DNA of 44,656 nt, taken from the NCBI GenBank assembly GCA_016931075.1, contig JAFGFF010000261.1:1-44656 (forward strand). The letters are read 5' to 3'. Under the pieces are notes generated by a model. That model searched no databases. It saw only the letters and a program-made list of their open reading frames with translations, and had not been told where the DNA came from. Source of the stretch: Pirellulales bacterium. GTDB lineage: Bacteria; Planctomycetota; Planctomycetia; Pirellulales; Thermoguttaceae. Made by a program: the position numbers and the translations under genes. Of this stretch, positions 33,240 through 42,890 are shown one piece after another (positions within the stretch are counted from its first letter, which is position 1; each line of letters opens with the position of its first letter).

Positions 33240-36200
33240 CTATCTCCCTCGTCCGCGACGCAGCAGGATCAAGCCGGCTAGACTCAGCAGCAAAGCCATC
33301 GAGCCCGGCTCGGGCACTTCTTGCGATTCGGCCGTGCCGGTCCAGTTGGCGGCGAGGATGGAGGCGTCGAGGTCGTCGATCGTGCTGTCGCCGTTGAAAT
33401 CCCCGTCGGCCCAACCGCCCGGGCTGAGCCAATGAGCGGCCAGCAACCGAGCGTCGGCGCCGTCAACCACGCCGTCGTCGTTGGCGTCGCCGGGCAGAAG
33501 CTCGGCGATTAGGGCGTAGGTGCTCATCGACTCGGTCATGAAGCTGGCATACGTCCCGTCATAGGTAAGGTCCCACGCGTCGGCCTCCGACCAGGTCGCT
33601 CCGTCATACTGCCAAACGCTCAAGTGGTCGCGCTCGGTGGGCACCAGGGTATCGAGGGACAAGTAAACGGGCTCGCCCGGTGTGTAGCCCTCATCGGCGC
33701 CAAGCGCCCACGCGCCCCGGACCGTCTGGCCGTGTTGGATCAGGGCCTCTAACGCGTCGAGCGGCTCTCCGTCGAGCACCGTGGCCGTGAATTCCAACGC
33801 CGTGGTTTCCTCAGCCGCCAGGAAGCTAGCCCCGATCCTCCAATCCGACTCGGGCCTCGCATCGTCGATCAACACCCGCTGCACGAGGGCCCGATCGAGC
33901 GAGACGGCCGTGCCGGCCACGCCCGCCACGACGTTCGAGACGGTGAACTCCTGGTTGACTGAATCCCAGGTCCCACCGACGGCCTGACAGACGCCGTCGC
34001 CTGTCCACGTGGCGGCCAGGATGGGCGTAAAAACGCCGCCGGCGCTCGGTCCGGCCCCCGCGACGAGGCGAACGGTGCCGTCGTTGTCGATGTCACCGCT
34101 GCCGGCGGCAATCGAGAGTTGGCTTCCGCCGTTGACGTCGAGGGTCAGCCGACCCTTTTGCCCGATCTTGACCAGGGAGGCCGCCGCGGCGCCCCCGTTG
34201 GCGATCGTGAGCTTCCCGTTGCCGGAGGAGGTTCCGATTTCCAGGTTGGCGTCGCACTGCCACAACGAACCCGGTCCGTCGACAAGCACTTTCCCTGAAG
34301 CAGAAGAGCTCCACCTTCCGATGTGTCCGTTTTCACTGCTCACGCTCCCTCCGCCGCAAATCGTGAGCGAGCCATTGTTCGAGTACCCGACATCAAGATC
34401 CCCGGCATTGGTCCAGGACGAACCGGCGCCGCGAACCACGACGGTTCCAGAGCTGAATGACGAATATCCAATGTACGCGTCATCATTGCTCACCGCGCCC
34501 CCGTCGGCGATCGTGAGCGTTCCGTCGCCGTTCATTCCGATGCGGATGCTGTCTTCACTGGTCCAAGTCGAGCCCGCGCCGCGGACCACCACGGCGCCAT
34601 GCGAGCCGGATACGGAGCCGATGCTTGTGGGGTGATCGTCCACGGCGACGGCGCCTCCCTCGGAAACAACGAGTTTCCCCTCGCCGAAGTAGCCCACGTC
34701 CAGGTAGCCGTTGACGGTCCACAACGAGCCGTTTCCACTGACCGTGACGCTGCCGAATCCGTCGTCATCATACCCGAGGTAGGTTCTCTGGCTGGTGACG
34801 GTTCCGCCGTCGCGAATGTCAATTGTTCCCGTGCCTGAGTGACCAAGGTAAATGCTGCCCTGGTTCGTCCACGACGAGGAAGGTCCGCTGACGACGATCT
34901 TCCCCGCGACGTCTTCCGCATATCCGACATAGGCAAGGCCCTCATTGGCAACGGTCGCGCCGTCGAGAATCGCGAGTGTTCCATTGCCTTGACGCCCCAC
35001 GTAAAGGTATTGTTTGGTGCTCCACGTCGAGCCCGCGCCGGTGATGGTCGCGACGCCGTTCGAGCCGGCCTCGCTGCCCAACCGGCCGTACTTCGAGTAC
35101 ACGTTCGCGCCGTTTCGGATCGTCAGCGAGCCGTGGCTCGTTCGTCCGACACCCAGTCCCCACGTGGTCTCGGGATCGCTCATGTCGAGATGGAGCGAGA
35201 CGGCCTGCTCCGGTTCACTGTTGAATAAAATGGTTTGCTTCAGGCTGTCGGGCCCGTCGAACGTCAAATCGAGATCGCTGATCAGACCACGCGCGTGGAT
35301 GTCGCCCGTGCCGGCCAACTGCCACGGCGAGGCCGACAATTCCGCTGCCGAAAGCGTTCCTCCCCCGGGCCCAAAAATAATTTTGCTCGAGGTGCCCGCG
35401 GTGGTCGAGAGGCTGATCGTCTCTCCGATGGTCGCGGTCGCGCCGTCGACCAACTTGAGGTTGCCGGCGCCGATGGTAAGGCTCTTTTCGCAGATGAACG
35501 TCGAATCCGCGCCGAGAACGACGACGGAACCTGAGGAGTACGACGTTTTTCCAATCGCCGTGCCCAGGTAGGTGGGATGAGAGTAATTCTCTCGAGCAAC
35601 CACCGTTCCGCCGTCTGAAATGACGAGGGTACCCGTGCCGTAGTAACCGACGAGGAGTTCATCACACGTCCAGGACGATCCGGCCCCGGTGACGGTGGCC
35701 GTTCCCACGCCACTCGCCTCGACGCCCAGAAACCCAAATCGGGAGGAGACGGCCATGCCGTCGCGAATCACGAGCGAGGCGCTGCCGCGATAGCCGGCCC
35801 CCAACACGGCCGCCGGCTCGGTTCTCGTCATGTCCAGATGCACCGTGACGTCCTGGTCCGGCTCATCGGTGAAGTGGAACGTCTGAACCAGGCTGGCCGG
35901 GCTGTCCAGCGTCAGGTCGACGTCGCTGGCCAGGCCGAAAGCGTAAATCGTTCCCGTTCCGCCCAATTGCGAAGGGGCCGCGCACAGTCCGCCGGTCGCC
36001 AGAGTCCCGCCGCCGGGGCCAAATGCGATTTGTCCGCCAGAAGGGGATCCGAATCCTAAAAACGTCATGCCCACGACGTTCACGGCCGCGCTGTGGTCGA
36101 TCGCGACCGATCCAGAGCCGCTTCTGCCGACAAACAGGTTTCCGGCATTGATCCAGGTCGCGCCCGGGCCGCTGACCGTCACCGCCCCGGCGCCGCCAGA

Positions 36201-38576
36201 TCCGTAGCCCAGGAAGAGATCGGAACCGTGAAGCCAGGTCGAGCCAAGTCCGCTGACAAGCACTTCCCCGGAAGAGACCACATTAGAAATATTGTCCGAC
36301 GCGTTTCCCTGTGTGGTAACAAACCCACCATCGGTGATATTCAGCTTGTTGACCTCTTTTCCCGCGAGCTGAAAAACACCATGGCTGAACAAGGTCGAAC
36401 CGACGCCGGCAACCGTCACTTCGGCAAGCGGCGCATAGGACGTCCCAATCAACATCGCGTTGCACTCGACCGCGCCTCCGTTCTCAATCGCCAATTTTGC
36501 CCCGGCCGCGATCCGGAGGTCGCCGGCATTCATCCACTTCGATCCTGGCCCGCTGACCAGGACTTCGCTCGTCGGGTACACGTCGCATTCGTTGTTGCTC
36601 ACCAGTCCGCCGTCGGTGATGGCAAGGACAGCATGGCTATTGGTGGAATAGCCGATTTGAAGTTTGCCCGGGATAGTCCACCTCGATCCCGCGCCGCTGA
36701 CGATGACTTCCGCCGTGGAATTATACGTGGACGCGATGCCGACGTCCGGATCATACGATGAACTGGCCCCACCTTCTCCGACCACCGTTCCTCCGTCGGA
36801 GATGATCATTTTTCCGTTGCGAATGAGCAACTGCCCGTTGTAGTCCCACGTCGAACCCGCGCCGCTGACGGTGACTTCGCCGTAACCGCCGGACTGCTCG
36901 CCGACAACGTTCAAGAAGTTCTGAAAAGTCTCCGTCGACTCACCCGAGGCGACCCTTCCGCCGTTGGTGATGATGAGTTTTCCCGTTCCCTCGTAGCCGA
37001 TGCACAGATTGGCCATGCCGGTCCAGGCCGAGCCGGCGCCGCTGACGGCGACCTCGCCCAGGGAATAGGAAGCGTAGCCGAGATGGGTCTTATCGAAGGG
37101 GTAGGAGTGGATTGGATTCTTGAAAACGACGTTCCCGCCACCGGAGATGGCAAGTTTTCCGTGCCCCTCGACGCCGACGGTGATTTGTTCGAGGGTCCAC
37201 GTCGAGCCGGCGCCGTTGACGACGGCTTCTCCGGTTCCGGTATAGTCGCCTAGGCTAACGCTCTGGCTATTGACCGCGCCTCCGTCGGCGATGGCGAGCT
37301 TTCCGCTGCCGTAATCTCCCACCACGAGGAGGCTGTCCATGGTCCACGTCGACCCGGCGCCGGTGACCGTCACCTCGCCCGTGGAAGTGCCCGCGGCGGC
37401 GATAAAACAGGAGTCTCCGTAGCGCGATTCCATGACGACGGACCCGCCGCCGGCGATGGTGAGTTTTCCGTCACCGCGGTAGCCGACGTACATGGGATAG
37501 ATCCGGCACAACAATTGCGAACCCGCGCCGCTGACGGTGATCTCGCCGACGGAGCCCTCCAATCGCCCGAGGTACGGCCAGGCTCCCGAGTACCCCTGCA
37601 GCAACTCCACGGTTGCGCCGTCGGTAATTTCAAACGCCCCGTGTCCCCCGTCGCCGATTGACAAATCGTGGAGCTGCGCGATCAAGGAAGATCCCTCGCC
37701 GCGAACGGTAAACGTCCCGGAAGATCCAGCGTACTGGCCTAGAGTCATGGAAAGCGGATATTCGGTGGCGTCCACCGCGCCGCCGTCGGCAACCAGCACG
37801 CTGCCCGTGCCGCGGCAGCCGATATTGCCCAATCCGTACCAGGTCGATCCCTCGCCGGTGATGATCACCTCTCCGATCGAACCGGCTTCAAATCCCACGC
37901 CGGCGCCGCCCGAGTAGCTGGCCCCGTCATTGATGGTCAGGACGCCGGTTCCTCGATAGCCCACCGTGGTGCCGTAATCGGTCGTGAAGGTCGATCCCGC
38001 GCCGCTGACGGTCACGCCGCCGAAAGATCCCAGTTCGTAGCCGAGGTACGTGGCGTCCGAGGTCACGAAGGCTCCCCCGTCGCTGACCGTAACGATCCCG
38101 CTGCCCAAGTAGCCTATTTGAAGACGGGACATGGATTCCCACGTCGATCCCGCGCCGCCGACGGTCACCTCGCCCGTGGACCCGGCCTCATAACCCAGAA
38201 CGTTCCATTCATTAGTGTAGGAGTCGTCCGTCAACAAGTACCCTCCATTGCCGACCGCAACAGAACCTGTACCGGCATAGCCGACGTAGAGATCTCGCAA
38301 GCTGTACCACCTGGAGCCTTCGCCGGTGACGGTCACGTTGCCGGAGGCGTCCACATCATGGCCAACGTAAATGTTGCGCGACGACAGTAGGTCGCCCCCG
38401 TCGATTGTCAGGCTTCCTTCCGTGGTCTGCCCGACGTAGCCCGGATCCCAAATCGACACCACGGGCAAGGGCCCCACATCCCCGGTAGCGACCACGGCCG
38501 CCTGGGTGGAATGAAGAGGTGTGAAGAGCGCGAGAACAACAAGAACGCCCAGAGAAATTGATGGGAATCCACGCAT
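33240..38576 (-). CDS. Giant repeat protein with dockerin and PEP-CTERM
   Basis: A 1778-residue exported protein. Signal peptide residues 1-26 (VLVVLALFTPLHSTQA). From about 50 to 1480 it is built of about 23 units of 45-65 residues with the pattern GAGSTWT...LxVGYxGxGxLxIxDGGxV...GxVTVSG, matching the T5SS/PEP-CTERM-associated repeat seen in autotransporters and PEP-CTERM proteins and expected to form a right-handed beta-helix. Two related segments, starting FGPGGGTL at about residues 852 and 1068, interrupt the array and are about 115 residues each. After a C-terminal globular region (about 1480-1690), a dockerin pair (GDANDDGVVDGADARLLAAH, GDFNGDSTIDDLDASILAAN) and a PEP-CTERM signal (VPEPGS, hydrophobic segment, RRGRGR) follow. 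It is probably a long fibrous surface protein. Frame is intact throughout. Confidence 0.93.
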   Translation of the reverse strand: MRGFPSISLGVLVVLALFTPLHSTQAAVVATGDVGPLPVVSIWDPGYVGQTTEGSLTIDGGDLLSSRNIYVGHDVDASGNVTVTGEGSRWYSLRDLYVGYAGTGSVAVGNGGYLLTDDSYTNEWNVLGYEAGSTGEVTVGGAGSTWESMSRLQIGYLGSGIVTVSDGGAFVTSDATYLGYELGSFGGVTVSGAGSTFTTDYGTTVGYRGTGVLTINDGASYSGGAGVGFEAGSIGEVIITGEGSTWYGLGNIGCRGTGSVLVADGGAVDATEYPLSMTLGQYAGSSGTFTVRGEGSSLIAQLHDLSIGDGGHGAFEITDGATVELLQGYSGAWPYLGRLEGSVGEITVSGAGSQLLCRIYPMYVGYRGDGKLTIAGGGSVVMESRYGDSCFIAAAGTSTGEVTVTGAGSTWTMDSLLVVGDYGSGKLAIADGGAVNSQSVSLGDYTGTGEAVVNGAGSTWTLEQITVGVEGHGKLAISGGGNVVFKNPIHSYPFDKTHLGYASYSLGEVAVSGAGSAWTGMANLCIGYEGTGKLIITNGGRVASGESTETFQNFLNVVGEQSGGYGEVTVSGAGSTWDYNGQLLIRNGKMIISDGGTVVGEGGASSSYDPDVGIASTYNSTAEVIVSGAGSRWTIPGKLQIGYSTNSHAVLAITDGGLVSNNECDVYPTSEVLVSGPGSKWMNAGDLRIAAGAKLAIENGGAVECNAMLIGTSYAPLAEVTVAGVGSTLFSHGVFQLAGKEVNKLNITDGGFVTTQGNASDNISNVVSSGEVLVSGLGSTWLHGSDLFLGYGSGGAGAVTVSGPGATWINAGNLFVGRSGSGSVAIDHSAAVNVVGMTFLGFGSPSGGQIAFGPGGGTLATGGLCAAPSQLGGTGTIYAFGLASDVDLTLDSPASLVQTFHFTDEPDQDVTVHLDMTRTEPAAVLGAGYRGSASLVIRDGMAVSSRFGFLGVEASGVGTATVTGAGSSWTCDELLVGYYGTGTLVISDGGTVVARENYSHPTYLGTAIGKTSYSSGSVVVLGADSTFICEKSLTIGAGNLKLVDGATATIGETISLSTTAGTSSKIIFGPGGGTLSAAELSASPWQLAGTGDIHARGLISDLDLTFDGPDSLKQTILFNSEPEQAVSLHLDMSDPETTWGLGVGRTSHGSLTIRNGANVYSKYGRLGSEAGSNGVATITGAGSTWSTKQYLYVGRQGNGTLAILDGATVANEGLAYVGYAEDVAGKIVVSGPSSSWTNQGSIYLGHSGTGTIDIRDGGTVTSQRTYLGYDDDGFGSVTVSGNGSLWTVNGYLDVGYFGEGKLVVSEGGAVAVDDHPTSIGSVSGSHGAVVVRGAGSTWTSEDSIRIGMNGDGTLTIADGGAVSNDDAYIGYSSFSSGTVVVRGAGSSWTNAGDLDVGYSNNGSLTICGGGSVSSENGHIGRWSSSASGKVLVDGPGSLWQCDANLEIGTSSGNGKLTIANGGAAAASLVKIGQKGRLTLDVNGGSQLSIAAGSGDIDNDGTVRLVAGAGPSAGGVFTPILAATWTGDGVCQAVGGTWDSVNQEFTVSNVVAGVAGTAVSLDRALVQRVLIDDARPESDWRIGASFLAAEETTALEFTATVLDGEPLDALEALIQHGQTVRGAWALGADEGYTPGEPVYLSLDTLVPTERDHLSVWQYDGATWSEADAWDLTYDGTYASFMTESMSTYALIAELLPGDANDDGVVDGADARLLAAHWLSPGGWADGDFNGDSTIDDLDASILAANWTGTAESQEVPEPGSMALLLSLAGLILLRRGRGR

Positions 38577-38742
38577 GGTTTCTCTCCCCTGCCTGCCGGT
38601 TCTGGATTCTAGAAAAGAAGAGCGCGCCAGTTTCTATTGTATCCCCATTGCGAAGGGTTCACCAGATCGCCTAAGCAGGGCGAACGGCCAATTCTGGAGG
38701 GAAATCGATGCCCCCCGAGAATGGGTGAGACCGCGAAGAACT

Positions 38743-38842
38743 GGGTGCCATGCTCCACGCTCGCGTGGGCATGCTTTCTTGGGCATACGGAACGTCGAAA
38801 TGCCGCAAAAACATGCCCACGCGAGCGTGGAGCATGGCACCC
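38743..38842. repeat. Palindrome, family F related (GGGTGCCATGCTCCACGC)
   Basis: The left arm GGGTGCCATGCTCCACGCTC and the right arm ending GAGCATGGCACCC pair over about 31 bases, with a central loop of about 38 nt. It lies in the 298-bp gap between the giant gene and the RNA methyltransferase gene, which contains nothing else distinct. Confidence 0.8.
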
Positions 38843-38874
38843 AACACCGAGAACGGCACTTTTTCAACAGACTG

Positions 38875-39687
38875 CTAACCGCCTGAGCGCTGACGCAAGG
38901 CTTCGTAGAAGAGGACGGCCGCGGTGGCTGAGATGTTCAGGCTGTCGGCCGCGCCGAGCATGGGCAGGCTGACGGCGGTGATGTCGTCGGCCGACCAGAG
39001 ACGGGTCAGGCCCTCGGCCTCGCTGCCCAAGATCAGGGCCGTCGGGCGGCAGAAGTCGATTTGGGTATAAGGCACGGCCCCGTCAACCCGGGCGGCTATG
39101 ATCGCCAAACCTTGTGCCCGGAGCCAGGCAAGCGTTTCCTCGCTGGTTGCTTCGCACACCGGGCGGGAAAAGATCGTGCCGAGGCTGGCACGGATGGCGT
39201 TCGGGTTGAAAAGATCGGTCCGGCCGTCGGCCAGGACGACCGCGTCCAGGCCGGCCCCGTCGGCGCTGCGGACCACGGCCCCGACGTTGCCCGGCTTCTC
39301 GATCCCCTCGACCACGGCGACCAGTGGGCAGACGCCCAGCGTGATGTCTTCCAGGCCGAACTCGGGCATTCGGGCCACGGCCACGATCCCCTCGGCCCGA
39401 GCGCCGAACGCCAGTTTGTCGAACACCTCGGCCGTCACGTCAAACGGTTCCTCGACCACTTCGTCGGCGAAGTTGATCCGAAAGGCGTCCAGGTCGCGTT
39501 GTTGCTCGGCCGTGCCCCGCTCGGCGCAGCAAAACACTTCGAGTAATTCAAATCCCGCTTCGACCGCCCGTTCGACCTCGCGCAGCCCGTCGATCAGAAA
39601 CCGCCCCTGCTTGCGCCGGTGCCGCCCGTCGCGCAGCCTCACCGCCGCCTTGATCCGCGGATTCTGTACGCTATGAATCTCGGGCAT
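38875..39687 (-). CDS. TrmH/SpoU-family RNA 2'-O-methyltransferase
   Basis: A 270-residue SPOUT enzyme that methylates ribose in rRNA or tRNA with SAM. The N-terminal substrate-binding domain (1-100: NPRIKAAVRLRDGRHRRKQGRFLIDGLREV) precedes the trefoil-knot domain with motif 1 VEGIEKPGNVGAVVRSADGAG (the Asn-Xaa-Gly and catalytic Arg), motif 2 ALILGSEAEGL and motif 3 VSLPMLGAADSLNISATAAVLFYEA. These match the TsnR/RlmB-type group; the exact nucleotide target is not inferable. It stands alone; the start at 39687 (MPEIHSVQNP) is well supported by homology. Confidence 0.92.
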   Translation of the reverse strand: MPEIHSVQNPRIKAAVRLRDGRHRRKQGRFLIDGLREVERAVEAGFELLEVFCCAERGTAEQQRDLDAFRINFADEVVEEPFDVTAEVFDKLAFGARAEGIVAVARMPEFGLEDITLGVCPLVAVVEGIEKPGNVGAVVRSADGAGLDAVVLADGRTDLFNPNAIRASLGTIFSRPVCEATSEETLAWLRAQGLAIIAARVDGAVPYTQIDFCRPTALILGSEAEGLTRLWSADDITAVSLPMLGAADSLNISATAAVLFYEALRQRSGG

Positions 39688-40200
39688 GGTCTCTATTCAC
39701 TCCACGTTGTGTATTGTCTGTCAATCAACGTCCAGCGTCACCAGTAACCGCGTTGTGACGACAATGCCCCGGCATGGTTCACTGGTCCACCCTTGTAGGA
39801 GTCCGAGGGCTCCCACAAAACATCCGCTTGCCCGATAATATCCGACACCCTTCTGCCCGGACACCTCTTGGTCTCCTTCTCCTTTTTATTTGTTTTTCTC
39901 CCGGACAACTTGGCGAGCCGTCCGAAATCGGCCAGAACGATGGCTTGATGGGCTACGTATGGAGGGGCAAACGTTTCTATTGTGCCCCATGGTCGCGGCC
40001 CCGCTCCGAACGGCAGAAACACTCGGCGCGTGGCAAGAGAGCGTTAAATCTTTTGTAGACAACGCGTTAGCGATAATTTCCCTACTTTGGGAATCGCGTG
40101 ACACAGCTTGGATTCCAGATTTACCACCCATAAAGCACCCCCTCCGCGAGGTATATTTCCGGGTGGCTGCAAGATTCTCTTGCTGGTGGTAACAGTATTC
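39688..40200. other. Divergent intergenic region before the ECF sigma gene
   Basis: About 510 bases. It holds a short imperfect hairpin (TTGTAGGAGTCCGAGGGCTC...CACAA near 39794), a pyrimidine-rich stretch (39860-39905) and AT-richer sequence near 40040-40100 that may contain the promoter of the sigma operon, although no ECF-type -35 (GAAC) / -10 pair was clear. No gene is supported. Confidence 0.55.
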
Positions 40201-40776
40201 ATGGCCATGATCCAACGCAACAAGCTCGACCGGCCGGAAAGTCCGGCGACGATTGACTGGCCGGTGGTGCTGGCCCAGCACGATCGTTGGCTGCGGACCA
40301 TCGTTTTTGCCCGGCTGGGCGAGCCGGGGGCGGTGGACGAGGTCATGCAAGAGGTCGCGATGGCGGCCGTGCGACAGCAGGCGCCCATTCACGACCCGAC
40401 GAAGGTGGCCCCGTGGTTATATCGACTGGCCGTGACCCAATCGCTGCTCTGGCGTCGCAAGCAGGGACGTCGGCGGAAGCTGACCGACCACTACGCCGAG
40501 CGGAATCGGCCGGTCGAAGGGGACAACCGGGAAATGGACCCGTTGGGCTGGCTGCTGGCCGACGAACGGCGGCGGCTGATCCGCCAGGCGATCGCCCGGC
40601 TGCCCAAACGGGACGCCGAAATGCTGTTGCTGAAATACACCGAGGATTGGAGCTATCGCGACCTGGCCGAGCACTTGGGCATCACTGAAAGTGCGGTCGA
40701 AGCGCGGTTGCACCGAGCACGTCAGAAGTTGCGACGAGAGCTGACCGCCCTGGAGGTGGTCGAGGCCGAGAGATGA
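40201..40776 (+). CDS. ECF-type RNA polymerase sigma factor
   Basis: A 191-residue extracytoplasmic-function sigma factor. Region 2 runs from about 20 to 85 (WPVVLAQHDRWLRTIVFARL, DEVMQEVAMAAVR, KVAPWLYRLAVTQSLLWRRK), with the DEVMQE helix in place of the usual DxxQE; region 4 is about 125-185 (LPKRDAEMLLLKYTEDWSYR, LAEHLGITESAVEARLHRAR). It directs RNA polymerase to a small regulon under envelope or other stress. The next gene overlaps by 4 bp (ATGA) and resembles an anti-sigma factor, which is the usual arrangement. The start at 40201 is preferred to one 93 bases upstream. Confidence 0.9.
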   Translation: MAMIQRNKLDRPESPATIDWPVVLAQHDRWLRTIVFARLGEPGAVDEVMQEVAMAAVRQQAPIHDPTKVAPWLYRLAVTQSLLWRRKQGRRRKLTDHYAERNRPVEGDNREMDPLGWLLADERRRLIRQAIARLPKRDAEMLLLKYTEDWSYRDLAEHLGITESAVEARLHRARQKLRRELTALEVVEAER

Positions 40777-41522
40777 CTCAAAACGATTCAGAAAACAAAC
40801 TGCCGATCGACGACGATCGAATCTTCGACCTGCTGGCCGACGACGAGTTGGAAGAGGAGCGACGTTGCTCGCTTCTCTCCGGCCTGGACGACCGGCCGGG
40901 CGGGTGGCGCCGCTGTGCGTTGGCCTTCCTCGAAGTCCAATCGTGGCGCCGCGAGTTCCGCACCCTGGGCGAGAAGCCCGAGTCCGAGACGACCGCGACC
41001 GACACCACCGCCTCGCCGGCCACGGCCCCCAAACGCCGACGCCGTTGGAAGAAAATGGTACGTGGCAGCACCGTGCTGGGCATGGCGGCCAGCTTCTTCC
41101 TGGCCGTGGGCCTCACGTCCTTGATGCGCGACATGCAGCGAGGCGGCATGCCCTCCGGCGTCGGACCGGCGGACTACGCCGTCATCGGCGGCCCGGGCGG
41201 TTCGCCCCGGGCAGGGCAGCCTCGGATGATCTTCGGCATGCCCGAGCGGCCCGAGGCCGTTCGGATTGTCGGCCAGGATCCCAAGGGCCGGCCGACCGTT
41301 CAGATTCTGCCCGCCTTCCCGCAAGAACAGCTTGACGACGACTTCCTTCGCGGCGCGCCGTCGGCCGACTGGGCCAACGCGGCCGAGGCGTTTCGTCGGG
41401 CTGGCCACGAAGCCCGACCCACGCGCCGGCTCGTGCCCGTCCAATTGCAAGACGGCCGCCGCGCCATCTTCCCCGTCGATCAGCTCGACGTCCACTACGT
41501 AAACGGTCCGGCGTATCAGTAG
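40773..41522 (+). CDS. Probable membrane-bound anti-sigma factor
   Basis: A 249-residue protein whose gene overlaps the sigma gene. The N-terminal 60 residues (DDRIFDLLADDELEEERRCS, WRRCALAFLEVQSWRREF) resemble the small helical anti-sigma domain of planctomycete ECF partners. A single membrane segment lies at about 104-124 (LGMAASFFLAVGLTSLM). The region beyond is likely periplasmic and rich in Gly and Pro, ending with a beta-strand pair VPVQLQDGRRAIFPVDQLDV. Zinc-finger (ZAS) residues HxxxCxxC are not present, so it is not a typical zinc anti-sigma factor. Role inferred from overlap and architecture. Confidence 0.78.
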   Translation: MTQNDSENKLPIDDDRIFDLLADDELEEERRCSLLSGLDDRPGGWRRCALAFLEVQSWRREFRTLGEKPESETTATDTTASPATAPKRRRRWKKMVRGSTVLGMAASFFLAVGLTSLMRDMQRGGMPSGVGPADYAVIGGPGGSPRAGQPRMIFGMPERPEAVRIVGQDPKGRPTVQILPAFPQEQLDDDFLRGAPSADWANAAEAFRRAGHEARPTRRLVPVQLQDGRRAIFPVDQLDVHYVNGPAYQ

Positions 41523-41684
41523 GAACGGGGGCGAGGGACGGGGGGCGAGGGATGTTGGAATTGACAGTATGATACAGTGAGAACGAAATGGGCCGGGACG
41601 TCATCCGGCGTTAACTCAATACAAAGGATAGGGACGAGCTGCGGCGGGGCCCGGAACAGAGAAGAGTCGGCAACCCTTCCCCCG

Positions 41685-41715
41685 CCCCAATCCCTAATCC
41701 CCAATCCCCAATCCC
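41685..41715. repeat. Heptamer repeat (CCCCAAT), four units
   Basis: CCCCAAT, CCCTAAT, CCCCAAT, CCCCAAT, CCC, the same heptamer as at 25668-25736. It ends 25 bases before the ATG of the PDZ gene, upstream of its GGAGG ribosome-binding site. Confidence 0.9.
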
Positions 41716-41739
41716 TTCCTACACACGGAGGAATCAGCC

Positions 41740-42849
41740 ATGTCGCGACTACGTTGGGCCGCCAAGGCGACTGCCGGGGCACTCCTGTTGGTGGCCGTGG
41801 CCGTCGGCGCCGAGCCGAAGAATCCTATCCAGATGTCCCCGCCCGCGGACGCCGCCGTCCAGCCCCTCGACCATCCGAATCCACTGGTGGACAAAGGCCG
41901 ACGGCTTGTCGTCATGCCCGGCGGAGAAGACGAAGACGTCCTGATCGCGCCGCGCGACGCCGGGTCGGGCTGGATCCGCGTGCCGGCCGCGCCGCGGAGC
42001 ACCCATTGGATCGGCGTCCAGTGCATCGACGTGCCCGACGCGCTTCGGGCACACGTCGAATTGCCCGAAGGCCAGGGCATCTTGATCCTCGAAATCGTCC
42101 CCAAGAGCCCCGCGGTCAAGGCCGGGCTCCAGGAAAACGACATCCTGCTCAAAGCGAATGACAAGCCGCTGGGCAGCGTGCTCGACCTGGTCAAGGCGGT
42201 CGACGAAAACAAAGAACAGGAGATGACGCTCTCGCTGATTCGCCGGGGCAAGCCCCAAACGCTCAAGGTCACGCCGGCCAAACGCCCGGACCAGGAGCCC
42301 GAATTAGCCCACAACCCGCGGAAGCTTCTCCAGCAGATGCCCGTGCCTGGCCGGGACTACACGCTTCGCCTCATTCAACCCCAGACCGGTGTGATCCTGC
42401 CCAAGGGAGCGCCGATGCATCTACCCCTGCCGGGCAACATGACGATTGCGATCACCAAGCAGGGGAACGAGCCGGCGACGATCAAAATCAAACGGGACGA
42501 CCAGGAGTGGAACGTCACCGAGAAGGACCTGGACACGCTGCCCAAGGACATCCAGGAGTACGTCCGCCGGATGCTCGACGGTCCCGCCCTGGGCCACGGC
42601 ATGGTCGTCCCCGATCTGAACTTCGTGCCCGGCGGCATCCCGATGCCCCCTGTACCCGGCCAAGTTTCGCCGCCCAAGATCCGCGTGCGGAAGATTCCGC
42701 TCGAGGAACTCGATCGGGCGATCAACGAACGGATGAAGCAACAATTCGAAGAGATGGACAAGCGAATGGAACGGATCCAGAAAATGATGGATCAATTCCA
42801 GCAACAACACGCGCTCCCACAAGACGAACCGGGGCCGGAACAGAAGTAG
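41740..42849 (+). CDS. Exported PDZ-domain protein without protease domain
   Basis: A 369-residue protein. Residues 1-24 are a signal peptide (AKATAGALLLVAVAVGA). One PDZ domain covers about 85-185: WIGVQCIDVPDALRAHVELP, GILILEIVPKSPAVKAGLQE, NDILLKANDKPL, LVKAVDENKEQEMTLSLIRR. There is no trypsin-like domain with a catalytic His-Asp-Ser, so it is a binding module. The C-terminal 55 residues (LEELDRAINERMKQQFEEMD, ERIQKMMDQFQQQH) are predicted coiled coil and may form oligomers. It has a GGAGG ribosome-binding site and a clear downstream terminator. With the ECF sigma and anti-sigma genes upstream it may sense misfolded envelope proteins. Confidence 0.85.
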   Translation: MSRLRWAAKATAGALLLVAVAVGAEPKNPIQMSPPADAAVQPLDHPNPLVDKGRRLVVMPGGEDEDVLIAPRDAGSGWIRVPAAPRSTHWIGVQCIDVPDALRAHVELPEGQGILILEIVPKSPAVKAGLQENDILLKANDKPLGSVLDLVKAVDENKEQEMTLSLIRRGKPQTLKVTPAKRPDQEPELAHNPRKLLQQMPVPGRDYTLRLIQPQTGVILPKGAPMHLPLPGNMTIAITKQGNEPATIKIKRDDQEWNVTEKDLDTLPKDIQEYVRRMLDGPALGHGMVVPDLNFVPGGIPMPPVPGQVSPPKIRVRKIPLEELDRAINERMKQQFEEMDKRMERIQKMMDQFQQQHALPQDEPGPEQK

Positions 42850-42890
42850 CAAGCATCTGAGTGCTGCATCACGTGTGTGTCTCCCTTTCG

